A stretch of DNA of 64,000 nt, from positions 132,392,385 to 132,456,384 of the forward strand of contig NC_079487.1 in the NCBI RefSeq assembly GCF_020520425.1, written 5' to 3'. Position numbers and translations under genes: made by a program. How positions within the stretch are numbered: position 1 is the stretch's first letter; the number at the start of each line of letters is the position of its first letter. This stretch comes from Spinacia oleracea (lineage: Eukaryota; Streptophyta; Magnoliopsida; Caryophyllales; Amaranthaceae). The notes under the pieces are model-generated. The model saw only the letters and a list, made by a program, of their open reading frames with translations. It was not told where the DNA came from and searched no databases. This document shows, one piece after another, positions 1 to 14,234 of the stretch.

Positions 1-2077
1 CTGACCATTTCAGTCAGTTCTTCAAGTCTAATTCCAAAATCACCAGATACTATTGGGGGTGACAATGAAGGGTCTAGCACTAGATGCATAACACGGAAAA
101 AACATAATAAGAAATTGTCACAGGAACCAAATTGTAAGTGTAGCAGAGGATCTAGGAGTTACCTATATCTCGTTGCCCAGCCAATTTGAAAAGCATTGCC
201 GCCTAATGAATCACCAAAAGAAACAACAGAATGGAGAAATATATCTAGTCAAAACAACAACAACAACCAAAAAAAAAAAAGTAAATCAACCCTGAAGTAA
301 GTCTGGTAGTACTTACTCTCACAACTTGTGCATGGGCTCTTATCATTCTCCTCCTTTGTTCTTTGTCTTCATCTTTCTTTAGATCCAGGGTGTAGCGAAA
401 TCGTCGGGAGGCATTTAGCACAAGTGCTGCTTGCTGCAATGGGGGAAATGCATTAGAAACATAAGGTTCAAAAGACTATGCCATCCTAAAGGAAAGCAAT
501 TTTTAAGAAGAATGTTTATAAACAGAACACTGGGGAAAAAAGGGGGGAAAAAAGGAGGGAAAATGCCAGATTAATGATGGAAATCTGAAACTCTTGGTAT
601 CTACCTACAGCATGCATATGTAAGAGAAGAATCCACTCGAAAACCTAAACCAACTCAACAAATTATGGTAGCAAAAAAATTCATCACAAAACAGAAAATA
701 ATGACATAAACAAATCCATCTTAATGCATAGGGCTTCCCTTTCTCATAGTGCTAAGATCTTTTGCAGCGGCTTTTGTTAAATGGATGCAAATCATCATCC
801 TACTTAGGCATGTTAACTCATTTTCGATTCAATTCTAGTGCTCATGTTCACCACACTACACTTCCATCTACCAAATACAGATTCTATTTCTCACTGACCT
901 ATAACCTCAACTGCACCCTATACTTCTCACAAAAGTCATGTCCAATAACAATGCCTCTACTGAAATCCAATCCAAACTAGTTTACAGAAGTTAAGTCACA
1001 TACTGCCATCCCTGAGCATAAAATCCTTTTCTCCAAAACAAAAATGGCTGATGAAACAAGGCCAGGGAAGAACCTTTTACTAAATTGTTTACCAGATGTA
1101 TCATTTTCATCAACCGCAGCACCTAAAAATTTCTCCCTCTATAATGGCAAGGCATCATGTGTAGATAGTATGTGCAAAAGACAATATGGTGCATTTTTCA
1201 TGACACGGAAAATTTAACACCCAAAATTATCATGTTCAGAAGTTCAATCATACAAAAAAAAAAAAAAAAATTGCACTATATTTATTTCCTTTATGGCAAC
1301 ATGATTCCTTCACATACAACTTCTCCACAAATCTTCACAAGTTAAGGGTAGAGGTAAAACATTTGGACCTCCATAGACCCCGGCAAATACAAAAAATTCT
1401 ACAATGCTATGGTACTCTTTTGAAGATAATTGTCCAATCTTGTGGTCATGGCTGCTCTGCTACAATGGTTGTCCTTAAAACACAACCTCAACCACAACCA
1501 CAACCAAATACAAGAATTCATTACACAAACTAGTCCTTTTCATCATTGTCGTAGTTGTTATAGTCGCGTACCCCATTTTACATACTAACTTCCTTAATTC
1601 ATAGATACCATCTCAATCACCATAAATTCATTGAACCCCACAATAAACAAACATGATAGGGGCAATTGGGCATCCCCTCCTACTCTCCTAGTCAATAAAA
1701 TTCCATACATTACAATTTACACGACAAACCACATTAGCAAATACGATCATGTTAATTGTTAAATACCACATTATCACATTATTCACATTACCACGAACCC
1801 TAGTAATTGTAGTAACATATACAAATAATTCCCTAATACATTCTTGGTAAAAATTACTCTAATTAGTAAAAAAAATTCATACCCTCCAACGCCTAAGGGA
1901 TTCAGGTGGGGCATTCTTAGTATTAGCAATATCAAAAGGGTCATCAAAGTACGCCTCCTCCTCTTCATCCTCCTCGTACAGGTGTTGCGCCTCCACATCA
2001 GCGGCATCCGGCGGCGGCGGCGGCGGCGACGGCGACATATCCTTATTATTCAAGGTTGGCTCTTGGCCAGCCGCCAT
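1..2077 (-). CDS. Autoinhibited plasma-membrane-type Ca2+-ATPase, ACA8/ACA10 group (5' end only)
   Basis: N-terminal part of a type IIB P-type Ca2+ pump, which exports Ca2+ from the cytosol and is activated by calmodulin binding to its N-terminus. Exons read on the minus strand: 1883-2077, 317-433, 163-202, and one running off the window from about 73 to 1; all junctions keep frame. Exon 1 starts MAAGQEP, has a poly-Pro stretch and a Glu-rich acidic run, then DPFDIANTKNAPPESLRRWR. Exon 2 begins QAALVLNASRRFRYTLDLKK, the conserved calmodulin-binding/autoinhibitory segment of ACA8, ACA9 and ACA10. Exon 4 reads SGDFGIRLEELTEMV, matching the segment just before the first membrane helix. The catalytic core lies outside the window. 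The start at 2077 is supported by family alignment and by the pyrimidine-rich leader seen on the plus strand at 2085-2125. Exon 4 could instead begin at 79, since two AG acceptors six bases apart are in the same phase. The group assignment is firm; the exact orthologue is not. Confidence 0.9.
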
Positions 2078-2806
2078 GATTAATTTCCTTCTTTCTCCTC
2101 AATCTCTCTCACTTTTTTCTCTCACTATACAGAATCACAAAACCCCACAAAAGGAAAATTAAAAATTAAGGAGCCTTCTCATGGAGAGATGGCACCCGCC
2201 CTAATTTTTTTTTCTGGGGGGTTAAACAAAATAGTTCAGAGCCAGTGCCACCACCCCCAACTCAAAAAAAAAAAGGGAAAATTAAAAAATTAACCAAAAT
2301 TATTGCAAATGTTATTGGATAATTAATTAACCAACAACGAAATTAAAGTGGATCATTGAAAAAAACAGAAAGAAGCGCGTAAAATGGCTGAAAGAACGAA
2401 AACAAAGGAGAGAAGAGATTACCAGTAACTAACTTAGGAAATTTTCTATTTTTAGTAACTGTAATTAGACCATAATAATCATTCAAAAATGCTGAATTTG
2501 TGCCACCAATTTCTCTCATTTCTCTCTCCTCCTCCTCTTCTTCTATGGAGGTTCATCTTTTTGATGAGTGATTGATGACAGTCGATGGATGGATGAAACA
2601 TGCTATAGTGGGGGATGATGTTTAAGTGCAGACTATGAGAAGTTTCTAAGAAATTTCGCGCCTTAAATTCTTCCACACGTTGATTATAGTTAGGTGCTTT
2701 CAAGGTTCGGAAAAAGTACACTTTTACTTGTACCCGTGTGATTCACGGTTAGAACTTATATAGAAACAATAATTAAGGAATCCGAATGTTAATCAGTTAT
2801 TTGTCT
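2078..2806. other. Upstream region of the Ca2+-ATPase gene, no further gene seen
   Basis: Presumed promoter and 5' leader of the divergently placed ATPase gene. It holds AT-rich sequence with short A and CT runs. An 80-codon open frame on the minus strand at 2479-2721 resembles no family I know and looks accidental. Confidence 0.5.
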
Positions 2807-2977
2807 ATTAATTGTCTGTTGGTTTAGTGGTGATTGGGGCTGAATTTGGTAGGGAGGACTTCGTGTTTGAACCCCTACAACAATAATTGGGAGGAGACTG
2901 AAACCTATTCACTCAAAACTCGCCACGGATCCGAATTAGCTCTAAGGTTGAATCGGATGATACACCAAAAAAAACTA
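2807..2977 (+). mobile_element. tRNA-derived SINE
   Basis: Carries an RNA polymerase III A-box-like segment (GGTTTAGTGGTGATTGGGG) and a B-box-like GTGTTTGAACCCC, followed by an unrelated body and an A-rich tail at about 2966-2974. It is flanked by near-identical 11-base repeats, GTTATTTGTCT (2796-2806) and GTTATTTGCCT (2978-2988), which are probable target-site duplications. The body resembles dispersed Amaranthaceae SINEs; the family name is not assigned. Confidence 0.75.
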
Positions 2978-2988
2978 GTTATTTGCCT

Positions 2989-3726
2989 GGGTGATGTATC
3001 GAGTCATTAGCCCGTTGGCCATTGCAGGTAATATGGTACTTCGTATCTTCTAGATAAATGATCAAAATATTAAAATTTTAAATGAGTCAGATATACTCCG
3101 TATAATAGTTTACCCATTGTTTAGAATCATTTTCTTACTTCGTATTTGTTTTTGTAACTTTGAAATGCTAAATATTAAACGTTGGGTAGAAATAATTAAC
3201 ATAAAACGGGTAGTAATTCTTTCATATTATTAGTGAGAGGTCTTTCATTCAAATCTTGTTAATGATACTTTGTTTAAGTGAATATAATTGTAATTAGCTA
3301 AAAGTACACTTCCACGTATTTGCTTATGTACAATTCCTTCATTTCTTATTAGTTGACACGTTATGATTTTAGGTAATATTTACGTAAGTTTTTTTAGCAA
3401 AAATTATTTTGTGATCTATAGTCAAAAAAAAGAAAAAAAAAAAGAGTTGTCCACCATTGACAACAATGACTAACTTTAACCCTCTCGTCTTGCATGCTCA
3501 AATCAAGTGTAAAAGGTTTGTCAACAATTTTATAAAATTCTCAAAAGGTTGGGGTTCAACTCTTCAAGCCCCCAACTAATTGCTTAAGACACAAAGCAAT
3601 CAACCACGGTTGCAAAACCAACTAGGTTTAAATCAACTTTTTATAAGATAATTGAAATTGTTAATGTTTAAAACCATACATTGTCAAAGGTGATTAATCA
3701 AAGGTCATTAAATGGCAATTTTAATA
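2989..3726. other. AT-rich intergenic stretch, nothing recognised
   Basis: No open frame, RNA gene or clear terminal repeats were found. It contains only A-rich runs and degraded sequence. Confidence 0.5.
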
Positions 3727-3928
3727 CTTTCTCCGTATTTTAAAAATAGATACACTTTGATCGGTATGTAGTTTTAGGAAATCTAGTGAGTTAATTTTAT
3801 TAAAATAAGATGAAAGTGTGGTAGTTGGTGAATTATTTTATTATAGTAAAAGATGATGTGAGTAGATGTGGGGACCACAAGAAATGTCAAAAAAGGAAAG
3901 TGCATCTCTTTTTAAAATACGCTCGTTT
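3727..3928. mobile_element. Degraded Stowaway-like MITE
   Basis: The left end CTTTCTCCGTATTTTAAAAA and the inverted right end (CGTATTTTAAAAAGAGATGC read on the minus strand) pair over about 25 bases. A TA dinucleotide precedes the left end. The CTCCGT start is typical of plant Stowaway (Tc1/mariner) MITEs. Confidence 0.55.
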
Positions 3929-4159
3929 AAGAAAAGTGTTTTTTATTTCAGCGCGTCTCATATGTTTTGGGCACCGTTAACTTCCGTTAATAGGCTTTAA
4001 ACGTGGAAGACGTATTTGTAAGTGTGAAAATATCACACCTTCAAGATGATGGTGTGGCTGGTCACTTATAAGACTTTATATTTTTATTTAGTACATAGAC
4101 TAGGCAGCCTATATAAATACTTTGTAGTTTCTATATCACAACTCACAAAGAAAATACCA

Positions 4160-4284
4160 ATGAGATTTTAGGTTATTGGTTAAAACTGAGAATCATTGTA
4201 AAATAGGTCTCAGATTCGAATGCCCACGTCCCCATTTATTATTTGTATTACCCTTGTGGCTCATTCAAAAAAAAAAAAAAAACA
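4160..4284 (+). mobile_element. tRNA-derived SINE with poly(A) tail
   Basis: The segment TTGGTTAAAACTGAGAATC resembles a pol III A box and CTCAGATTCGAATGCCC a B box, with spacing like a tRNA. It ends in a 16-A tail at about 4267-4282. Target-site duplications were not clear. No intact tRNA fold is apparent, so this is a SINE and not a tRNA gene. Confidence 0.6.
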
Positions 4285-4679
4285 AGCTCATGACATCAAA
4301 TATGACAAATACAATTGAAACACATATTCCCTCTGATGTTCCATTTTTTTTCCACGTTTGCCAACACACGTTTTTATATCGATTTTATCTATAATTAAGC
4401 AATATATAAAATTATAAAGTTTTGATATTGATTAATTACTCATTGAAACGAATCAAACAAGACTCCACATGATATTTTTTCTTATACTATATTGGAAAGA
4501 TTTAGAAGAATCTCTTTAACTCTGAACATCATTATACAACGGAGGGAGTAATTATTAAGCAATATGCATCCAATGTACAATAAATTTATTGTAAACCAGG
4601 GTAACTTTTTACTCAATTTTTGTTGACCTTTAACAAGTTTTGATTAACTTTTATATTATAAAGTACTACAACTGTTTAA

Positions 4680-5307
4680 ATGATCTTTACACTTTCCGTT
4701 TTAGTATGTTTCATAATGTTATTTACACTTTACTTTATATTTGACATAAAAATTTACTATCTTACCCTTCGTACCCCACAATATTTTATTTTTCTGACAT
4801 TCACCCACTTTTTAAAATATTTCTCTTACTTTATCCATATTTTATTTTACGGATTTTTCATGAAATACCCCGAGTTTTAAGGAAATCACCAAATGTCCTC
4901 AAGTTTCAATAATACATAAAAATACCCCTAAAACAAAACTTAATACTTCAAATACCCTTAATGACATCATCATCCCTTAATCTGGTATTTGAAGTATTAA
5001 GTTTCAATAATACATAAAAATACCCCTAAAACAAAACTTAATACTTCAAATACATAAAAATACCATTAGTAAGTTAATTAGGTGTTAATTAAGTGGATTA
5101 TGTCATTAAAGGTATTTGGAGCATTAAGTTTTGTTTTAGAAGCATTTTTATGTATTATTGAAACTTGAGAACATTTGGTGAATTTCCTTAAAACTCGGGG
5201 GTATTTCATGAAAAATCCGTTTATTTTATTCAACCAACTTTTCTACTTTTGTATTAATATTTGTGCAAATAATAATTGTTAAGATGTTTATGAAACAAAG
5301 GTAGTAG
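4680..5307. mobile_element. Older MITE split by a later MITE
   Basis: The flanks 4680-4849 and 5229-5307 read as one sequence once the element at 4850-5219 and its target duplication are removed. The same sequence occurs uninterrupted at about 20197-20450 (shared: TTCATAATGTT-like start, TTTGACATRAAAATTTACTA, and AATATTTGTGCAAATA near the right end). The ends are degraded CTCCGTTT-type, so it is probably Stowaway-like. Confidence 0.6.
4850..5219. mobile_element. Mutator-like MITE with ~100-bp terminal inverted repeats
   Basis: The terminal inverted repeats begin CGGATTTTTCATGAAATACC on both strands and pair for about 100 bases with few differences. A perfect 9-base target duplication, TTTATTTTA, flanks it (4841-4849 and 5220-5228). 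A 9-base duplication plus long inverted repeats is the Mutator-superfamily signature. It has no coding capacity. The ends match those of the larger element at 12486-14234, so both belong to one family. Confidence 0.88.
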
Positions 5308-6060
5308 ACTAAAACATAAAGTATAAAAATAATTTTGAAATAGGTAGTATAGTGTAATGAGTGACTATTTGTAAAATTTGAAATAATAAATCTTTTTGTA
5401 GCTTTTTTTTTCAATTGTATTTTTTAAAATGTAAAGGCTTGCTAAAAGTTGTTGGTTTTTGTCTCTACAAGTGCACATGGCAATTGTATATCGGTTGATG
5501 AACGAACATCCAATTACTTACGTTTAAAACGTTTATTCAGAGAACTTTTATGAGTTCATTGTTTTAAGATCCAAAAAAAATGTGCATAGCCATGAACAAT
5601 TAAAAATTTCATTGTTAAGGATGCTCTAAAGGGTTCGGTTTAGCTCATATACCTTTACTCTCTTAATGTCAAATAAAAGAATGAAATCTATAATAAAATA
5701 AAATCTATACTAAAATTAAGTTATATTGAATTATTGTAATCAATCAATGTATATACAATAAGTCTATAATCAAGGAGAATATATCTCCTTGATTAATAGA
5801 AAAGTCCCTAAAAGTTAGTAAAGAATCAGAAAATAATACTAACAAACATAGTAAGTGAGATGGACTTCTTAATTATGTGCAAAAGATTATTAATTCATTA
5901 CTATATTACCAAAATTTACTAAATTAGGACATGTCATCCTCTCTTATATATTTGTTATCTCTTACAATTATAAATAATAATATCATTATATAATTAATTA
6001 TAAAAATTGAGTAAAAATCATACATTTTTATAGTAAAAATCATACATTTTTACAGTAAAA
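5308..6060. other. AT-rich intergenic region upstream of the expansin gene
   Basis: Presumed promoter of the expansin gene. A TATA-like TTATATATTTG lies at about 5944-5954. A short direct repeat (AAATCATACATTTTTA) sits at about 6016-6050, just before the start codon. No other feature was seen. Confidence 0.45.
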
Positions 6061-7330
6061 ATGGTTAGATTTCTTCCATTTTTGTATTATTGTTTCTTTG
6101 CTATTACAATAGCACTTTCGTTAAGTTGCCAAGCCACCAACGACGGATGGGTGACAGATGCCCATGCTACATTTTATGGTGACATGAAAGGAGGCGAGAC
6201 TATGTGTGAGCTATTCAATCTTATCCGAAGTATTTATTTTAATTTAATTAGATTTACGGTGTGTGAAGCTCATGAGTTCATGACAAAGGGGTTCGTAATA
6301 TTCATTTTTCCTTTACTTTATTAAAAAAATAAATATAATTAAAGTGTTTCAAGAACTTTAGAAGCACGATATAATTAAGTACTATATATTATTATATGTC
6401 ATGACTTTTAATTCACTATAAAATTATGTATTATTAAGACAAGGTTTTGAGATGGATTACTAAAATGTTTTCTTTAAATTATAATTGAGAGGGAATTGTA
6501 CATGGATTTCCAAAAGTTATCTCAATTTTGTAATGCATTTTCCAAATTCCATCTCAAAAGTTTTAACTACTTTTGTCTCCAATCATCAATTTGAGATGAA
6601 TTTTGACTATTTAGAGACAAAATTCCTCATATATAAAACTGTAAAAAAGGATTATTGTGTAGTCATTGTTGTGAAAATAAATTTGCTAACTTACTTTGAG
6701 TTGATTTCAGATGGAGCTTGTGGGTATAAAAATCTATACTCACAAGGCTACGGTCTTGAAACAGCAGCATTAAGCACGGCATTATTCAACAATGGATCGG
6801 CATGTGGATCGTGTTATGAGATACAATGCGTAAACTCCAAATGGTGCAAACCCGGCCATAATACTATTAAGATCACTGCCACAAACTTCTGTCCCCCTAA
6901 TTACACAAAAACAGTCGATATTTGGTGTAATCCTCCTCAAAAACACTTTGATTTATCTCTTAAGATGTTCTTAACCATTGCGGAGTACAAAGCCGGGATT
7001 GTACCTGTACAATTTCGCCGAGTTCCTTGTGTTAGGAAGGGTGGCTTGAAATTCCTACTACAAGGTACTCAAGGCTGGTACCTTGTACTAGTGTTTAATG
7101 TTGGAGGTGTTGGAAATGTTGCCGATGTTAAGATTAAGCCGTCTAACTCCCAAAATTGGATGCAAATGACGCGTAATTGGGGGCAAAATTGGCAATTCAC
7201 GAAAAATTTGATAGGGCAAAGTTTGTCATTCCAAGTGACTACTAGTGATGGTAAAATGGTGCAGTCCGATAACGTTGTACCGGCTAATTGGCAATTTGGC
7301 CAAATATTTGAAGGCAGGAAAAACTTCTAA
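6061..7330 (+). CDS. Alpha-expansin (EXPA family)
   Basis: Secreted cell-wall-loosening protein of 254 residues; expansins loosen cellulose-xyloglucan contacts at acid pH without hydrolysis. Two exons: 6061-6205 and 6711-7330, joined at donor T|GTGAGC and acceptor TTTCAG. An N-terminal signal peptide ([19 protein letters not shown]) is followed by the double-psi beta-barrel domain (TFYGD, then [27 protein letters not shown], the HFD motif in KHFDLS). A C-terminal cellulose-binding (CBM63-like) domain contains RRVPC, NWGQNW, and the end [16 protein letters not shown]. Spaced Cys residues of domain 1 are present. The length is typical for EXPA. The usual GGSDASGTMGGACGYGN segment is changed to [17 protein letters not shown], so it is a diverged member. 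The 505-base intron is in frame-open sequence for much of its length, so a retained-intron reading could mislead an automatic annotator. Confidence 0.9.
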
Positions 7331-8007
7331 TTAACATAATTAAGTATGACTTATATTGTTCTTTAAATATTTGGCTTACGAGTTTAAATTGTATGATATA
7401 ATATTTGGTTGTAAGAGAGATCGGAAAGTTCGATCCTTTTTCAACCAAGACAATTTTTTTTTGGAAATTAAAGTATGCAAATACCAGTTTGACATTCGTG
7501 TTTGAATCGTTATTAAGATGGTTGTTTCCCCTTTTTTAGTTTCTCACATGCATCAATAGTTTCTTATTTGTTGTCTTTTCGATCTCTACAGTAATACTCC
7601 TATTGATTTGTGATAATTATTGGATACCTATCGTTGGACAACACACACAATTCCTGAATATTTCGTATATCACAATCTTACAACTTTATCTTTTCTAGTA
7701 CGATTTATAAATCACAACGAAACAATCAGCAGAAGAATCGTGAATCAACATCCTACTTTGCCTATTATTGATCTCATATATTCTGATTACATGAACATCC
7801 ATTGTTCTATAAGCTTCAAATAATGCAAACAAAACTATGACAAAATTCGTAAGAACCCTTGACATCTATATTTTCCTACCAAATTCTCTCCTCAGAACTA
7901 AAAATAACTAGGAACCAAACACAGGCTTTTTGCTGCCTAAAAATAATCTTATACACAGCCGTTGAAAAAAGATTTAATGCATTTTTGACACAACTTCTTC
8001 AACAAGC
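7331..8007. other. Convergent intergenic region between expansin and Hsp70 genes
   Basis: Holds the 3' ends of two convergent genes. No repeat or extra gene is evident. Short open frames here match nothing known. Confidence 0.5.
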
Positions 8008-11897
<3,890 letters not shown>

Positions 11898-12165
11898 TGT
11901 TGTGAAGAAGGTCTAAGCTTCCGGAAATGGAGATTTGGGGAGAGAGAATTAGGGTTTGCCGGAAGAGGAGGGAGAGAAATGAGAGTAGGTGAATAGAGAA
12001 GTGTCAGGAAAGGATAAGAGAGTAGAGGGTTTTAAGAGGAGGTAAAGGAGGAAATGGGTGGCAATTAGATGGACTTCTAGAAATTTCTTTTGCCCAGATT
12101 TTAAGAAAGAAAATCAAACAATTTTTATATTGTGGAAGTAGCAAGGCCCTCGACTTCTACTACGT
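11898..12165. promoter_or_regulatory. 5' leader and promoter-proximal region of the Hsp70 gene
   Basis: The minus-strand leader is rich in CTCTC/CTTCC-type pyrimidines just upstream of the start codon at 11897. No clear TATA box or heat-shock element was confirmed by eye. The promoter is cut off upstream by a large transposon that begins about 275 bases before the start codon. Confidence 0.45.
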
Positions 12166-12485
12166 GTAATTTACAACGCGCGGATGGTGCAGGGGCCTGC
12201 ACGTAGATCTACGTGCACCTGCACCAAAAAAAAAAAAAAAAGTAAAAAAAAAAAAACATAAGAAACTAAACAGAAAGAACATAATAGAGTAAACGAAAAG
12301 AACATTAACCAAAACCTGAAAAGAACATTAATGTTAAAAAACTAAAGAAAATGTACAAAATTGAAAATAACATATTCTATCTCCTGATACATTATAAAAA
12401 GAACAACTATTTTACAAAAAGAACATCATGTGAAAAATGCAACAGAAAAACAAAAAAAAACATATTATCGATAATATTTATAAAA

Positions 12486-14234
12486 CGGTTTTTTCATGAA
12501 ATGCCCCTGAGGTTTGCAAAAACGCACCAAATACCCTCGCGTCTTTTGAATCACATAATATACCCCTATTTTTTCCCAAGTTTGCACCAAATACCCCTAA
12601 ACCGACCTTCCGTTAAGCCTCCGTTAAGTCGTGTTTATAATTCACAGAATACCCCTATTTATAAACTAAGTTGCACCAAATACCCAAAATATTTTTAAAC
12701 CGCATAATTTGATTTCCATAAATCGTTCACCTAATATGGGGATTGAGGATATGCAATTAATAATAGAAAATATTGTCACTCAAATCTTTCACCTAAAATA
12801 TCACACTTTGTTTGACCAGCAATGGAAATAAAAGGGGGGCGTCTACACAATCACCACCCACAAACATTAATCGGAAAACCAAATCATAGTGGTTCATTTC
12901 TATATTAGTTCACCATCACCTCTGGGCTTGAATTCACAGAAAAACAATAACCGACTAGTTTCATATCCCATAGATACAGCAAGGTGGGGCAACAACTTAG
13001 CAGGGAAGTGCTAATAATCAACTGACTTTAGCTCACTCTAACAAAATGAGATCAAAATTACAAGAAAAAGAAAGGAACGTGACTGTCATGATGAATTCAA
13101 GGGTGAAATATAACCAATTTCAACTAGAAAGCACAACCAAAGAGTATATAGAAATCAAAACTGTAGAAATCATCATCATCAAGTTGTTATCTGAAATGGC
13201 TACTACAAATGACCAGCAACTTCATCTGCTTTACGATACCTAGGGCCTTGAACCCAAGCACCATCAATGGGGGGTAATAACTCCAGTCAAGCCATCGTCG
13301 ACAAAATCACAACCCTCTTCCCCTCTAAAACTGCCTTCACCGGCGCCAACTTAAGCTTCACACCAAAGTCCCTAATCCTCTGTGAAGGCTCGATAAAGGT
13401 TCTCCCCACATAATGGGACCTAATCAAACCCTTTTGAAAGGGCACACCAGCTTTCTCAGCATCCCCAAGAGCAGCAACAACCCCAGAATCAGGCACTGCA
13501 ATAACCACATCACATTCAACAGGCGAATCAAACCAAATAAAAAACGCCTAGAAATCAAACGCCAATTTGTAATCAAAAGAACTAATCAACAACAAACCCA
13601 AGAATCACAACCAAACCACCGATCAAAATCCGGCGAAATTTGTCGATCCCTTGCCAGAAGACCCGAAACCCATCCCTAATTCAAACCCAATGAGAAACTT
13701 CCTTCTACTGGGCAATTATAATTATCAAAGGAAAGAGAAGAAGCTTTGTAGAGCTTTACTTGATAAGGAGAGAGAAAATAATTTGGGTTTGGAATCTGGT
13801 CACGAGGATGATGCAAGTGAGGCTGTTGGGTTTGGAATCTGGTCACGAGGATCACCAACATCTTGCCCCCATTTGTAGTAGCCACTATACTTCAAAATCG
13901 TGGGTTAGGCTTGCCGGCGACCAGAGATCGGCCTCCGCCGGCGAAAAAAGAGCGGAGATCGGATGCCGCCGGCGACCAGAGAGCCGGAGGAAGAACATCG
14001 GAGAGGAGAGAGAAAAAGATAGAGAAAATGGTTGAGATTTCTTTGGGAATTTTGTCAAAAAACATGTTTTAAGGGCAAAATAGTAAAACGCGACTAACGG
14101 CAGACTAACGCCGTTAACTCAAAGGTGTATCTCATGAACAGTACGCAAAAATAGGGGTATATTATGTGATTCAAAAGACGCGAGGGTATTTGATGCGTTT
14201 TTGCAAACCTCAGGGGTATTTCATGAAAAAACCG
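12486..14234. mobile_element. Pack-MULE: Mutator-like element with captured gene sequence
   Basis: The inverted repeats start CGGTTTTTTCATGAAATRCC and pair for about 88 bases with only two mismatches seen. A perfect 9-base target duplication, TTTATAAAA, flanks it (12477-12485 and 14235-14243). Subterminal copies of CACCAAATACCC follow the left repeat. The interior is unrelated to the ends and includes a host-gene fragment (13290-13525) and a GC-rich stretch at 13900-14000 that could be from another gene. No transposase is present. The near-identical repeats suggest a fairly recent insertion into the older element around it. Confidence 0.92.
13290..13530 (-). pseudogene. Captured fragment of plastid amidophosphoribosyltransferase
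   Basis: Minus-strand translation gives [20 protein letters not shown], then [40 protein letters not shown] and [14 protein letters not shown]. This is unmistakably the phosphoribosyltransferase domain of glutamine phosphoribosylpyrophosphate amidotransferase (plant ASE/ATase, first committed step of purine synthesis). Similarity stops just before the PRPP-binding loop (expected VVDDSIVRGTT). The frame then ends after a few unrelated residues, so no working enzyme can be made. A second in-frame stretch downstream, GAWVQGPRYRKADEVAGHL (about 13210-13270), looks like the tail of another, unrecognised gene. Confidence 0.9.

Noticed and set aside
1844-2083. Arg-rich open frame on the plus strand over ATPase exon 1
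   Set aside because: It is the reverse complement of the poly-Pro/Glu-coding exon, not a gene.
2479-2721. 80-codon open frame on the minus strand upstream of the ATPase
   Set aside because: No family resemblance, no splice or start context, AT-rich intergenic setting.
4160-4284. Possible tRNA gene from the A and B box motifs
   Set aside because: No cloverleaf pairing or CCA-compatible end was seen, and a poly(A) tail follows; the same reasoning applies to the tRNA-like motifs at 2807, 17749, 38935, 57741 and 59122.
6485-6710. A 281-codon open frame starting at 6485 that runs into the expansin exon
   Set aside because: The first ~75 codons are intron sequence that stays open by chance; the expansin signal peptide and barrel start are in the exon at 6061-6205.
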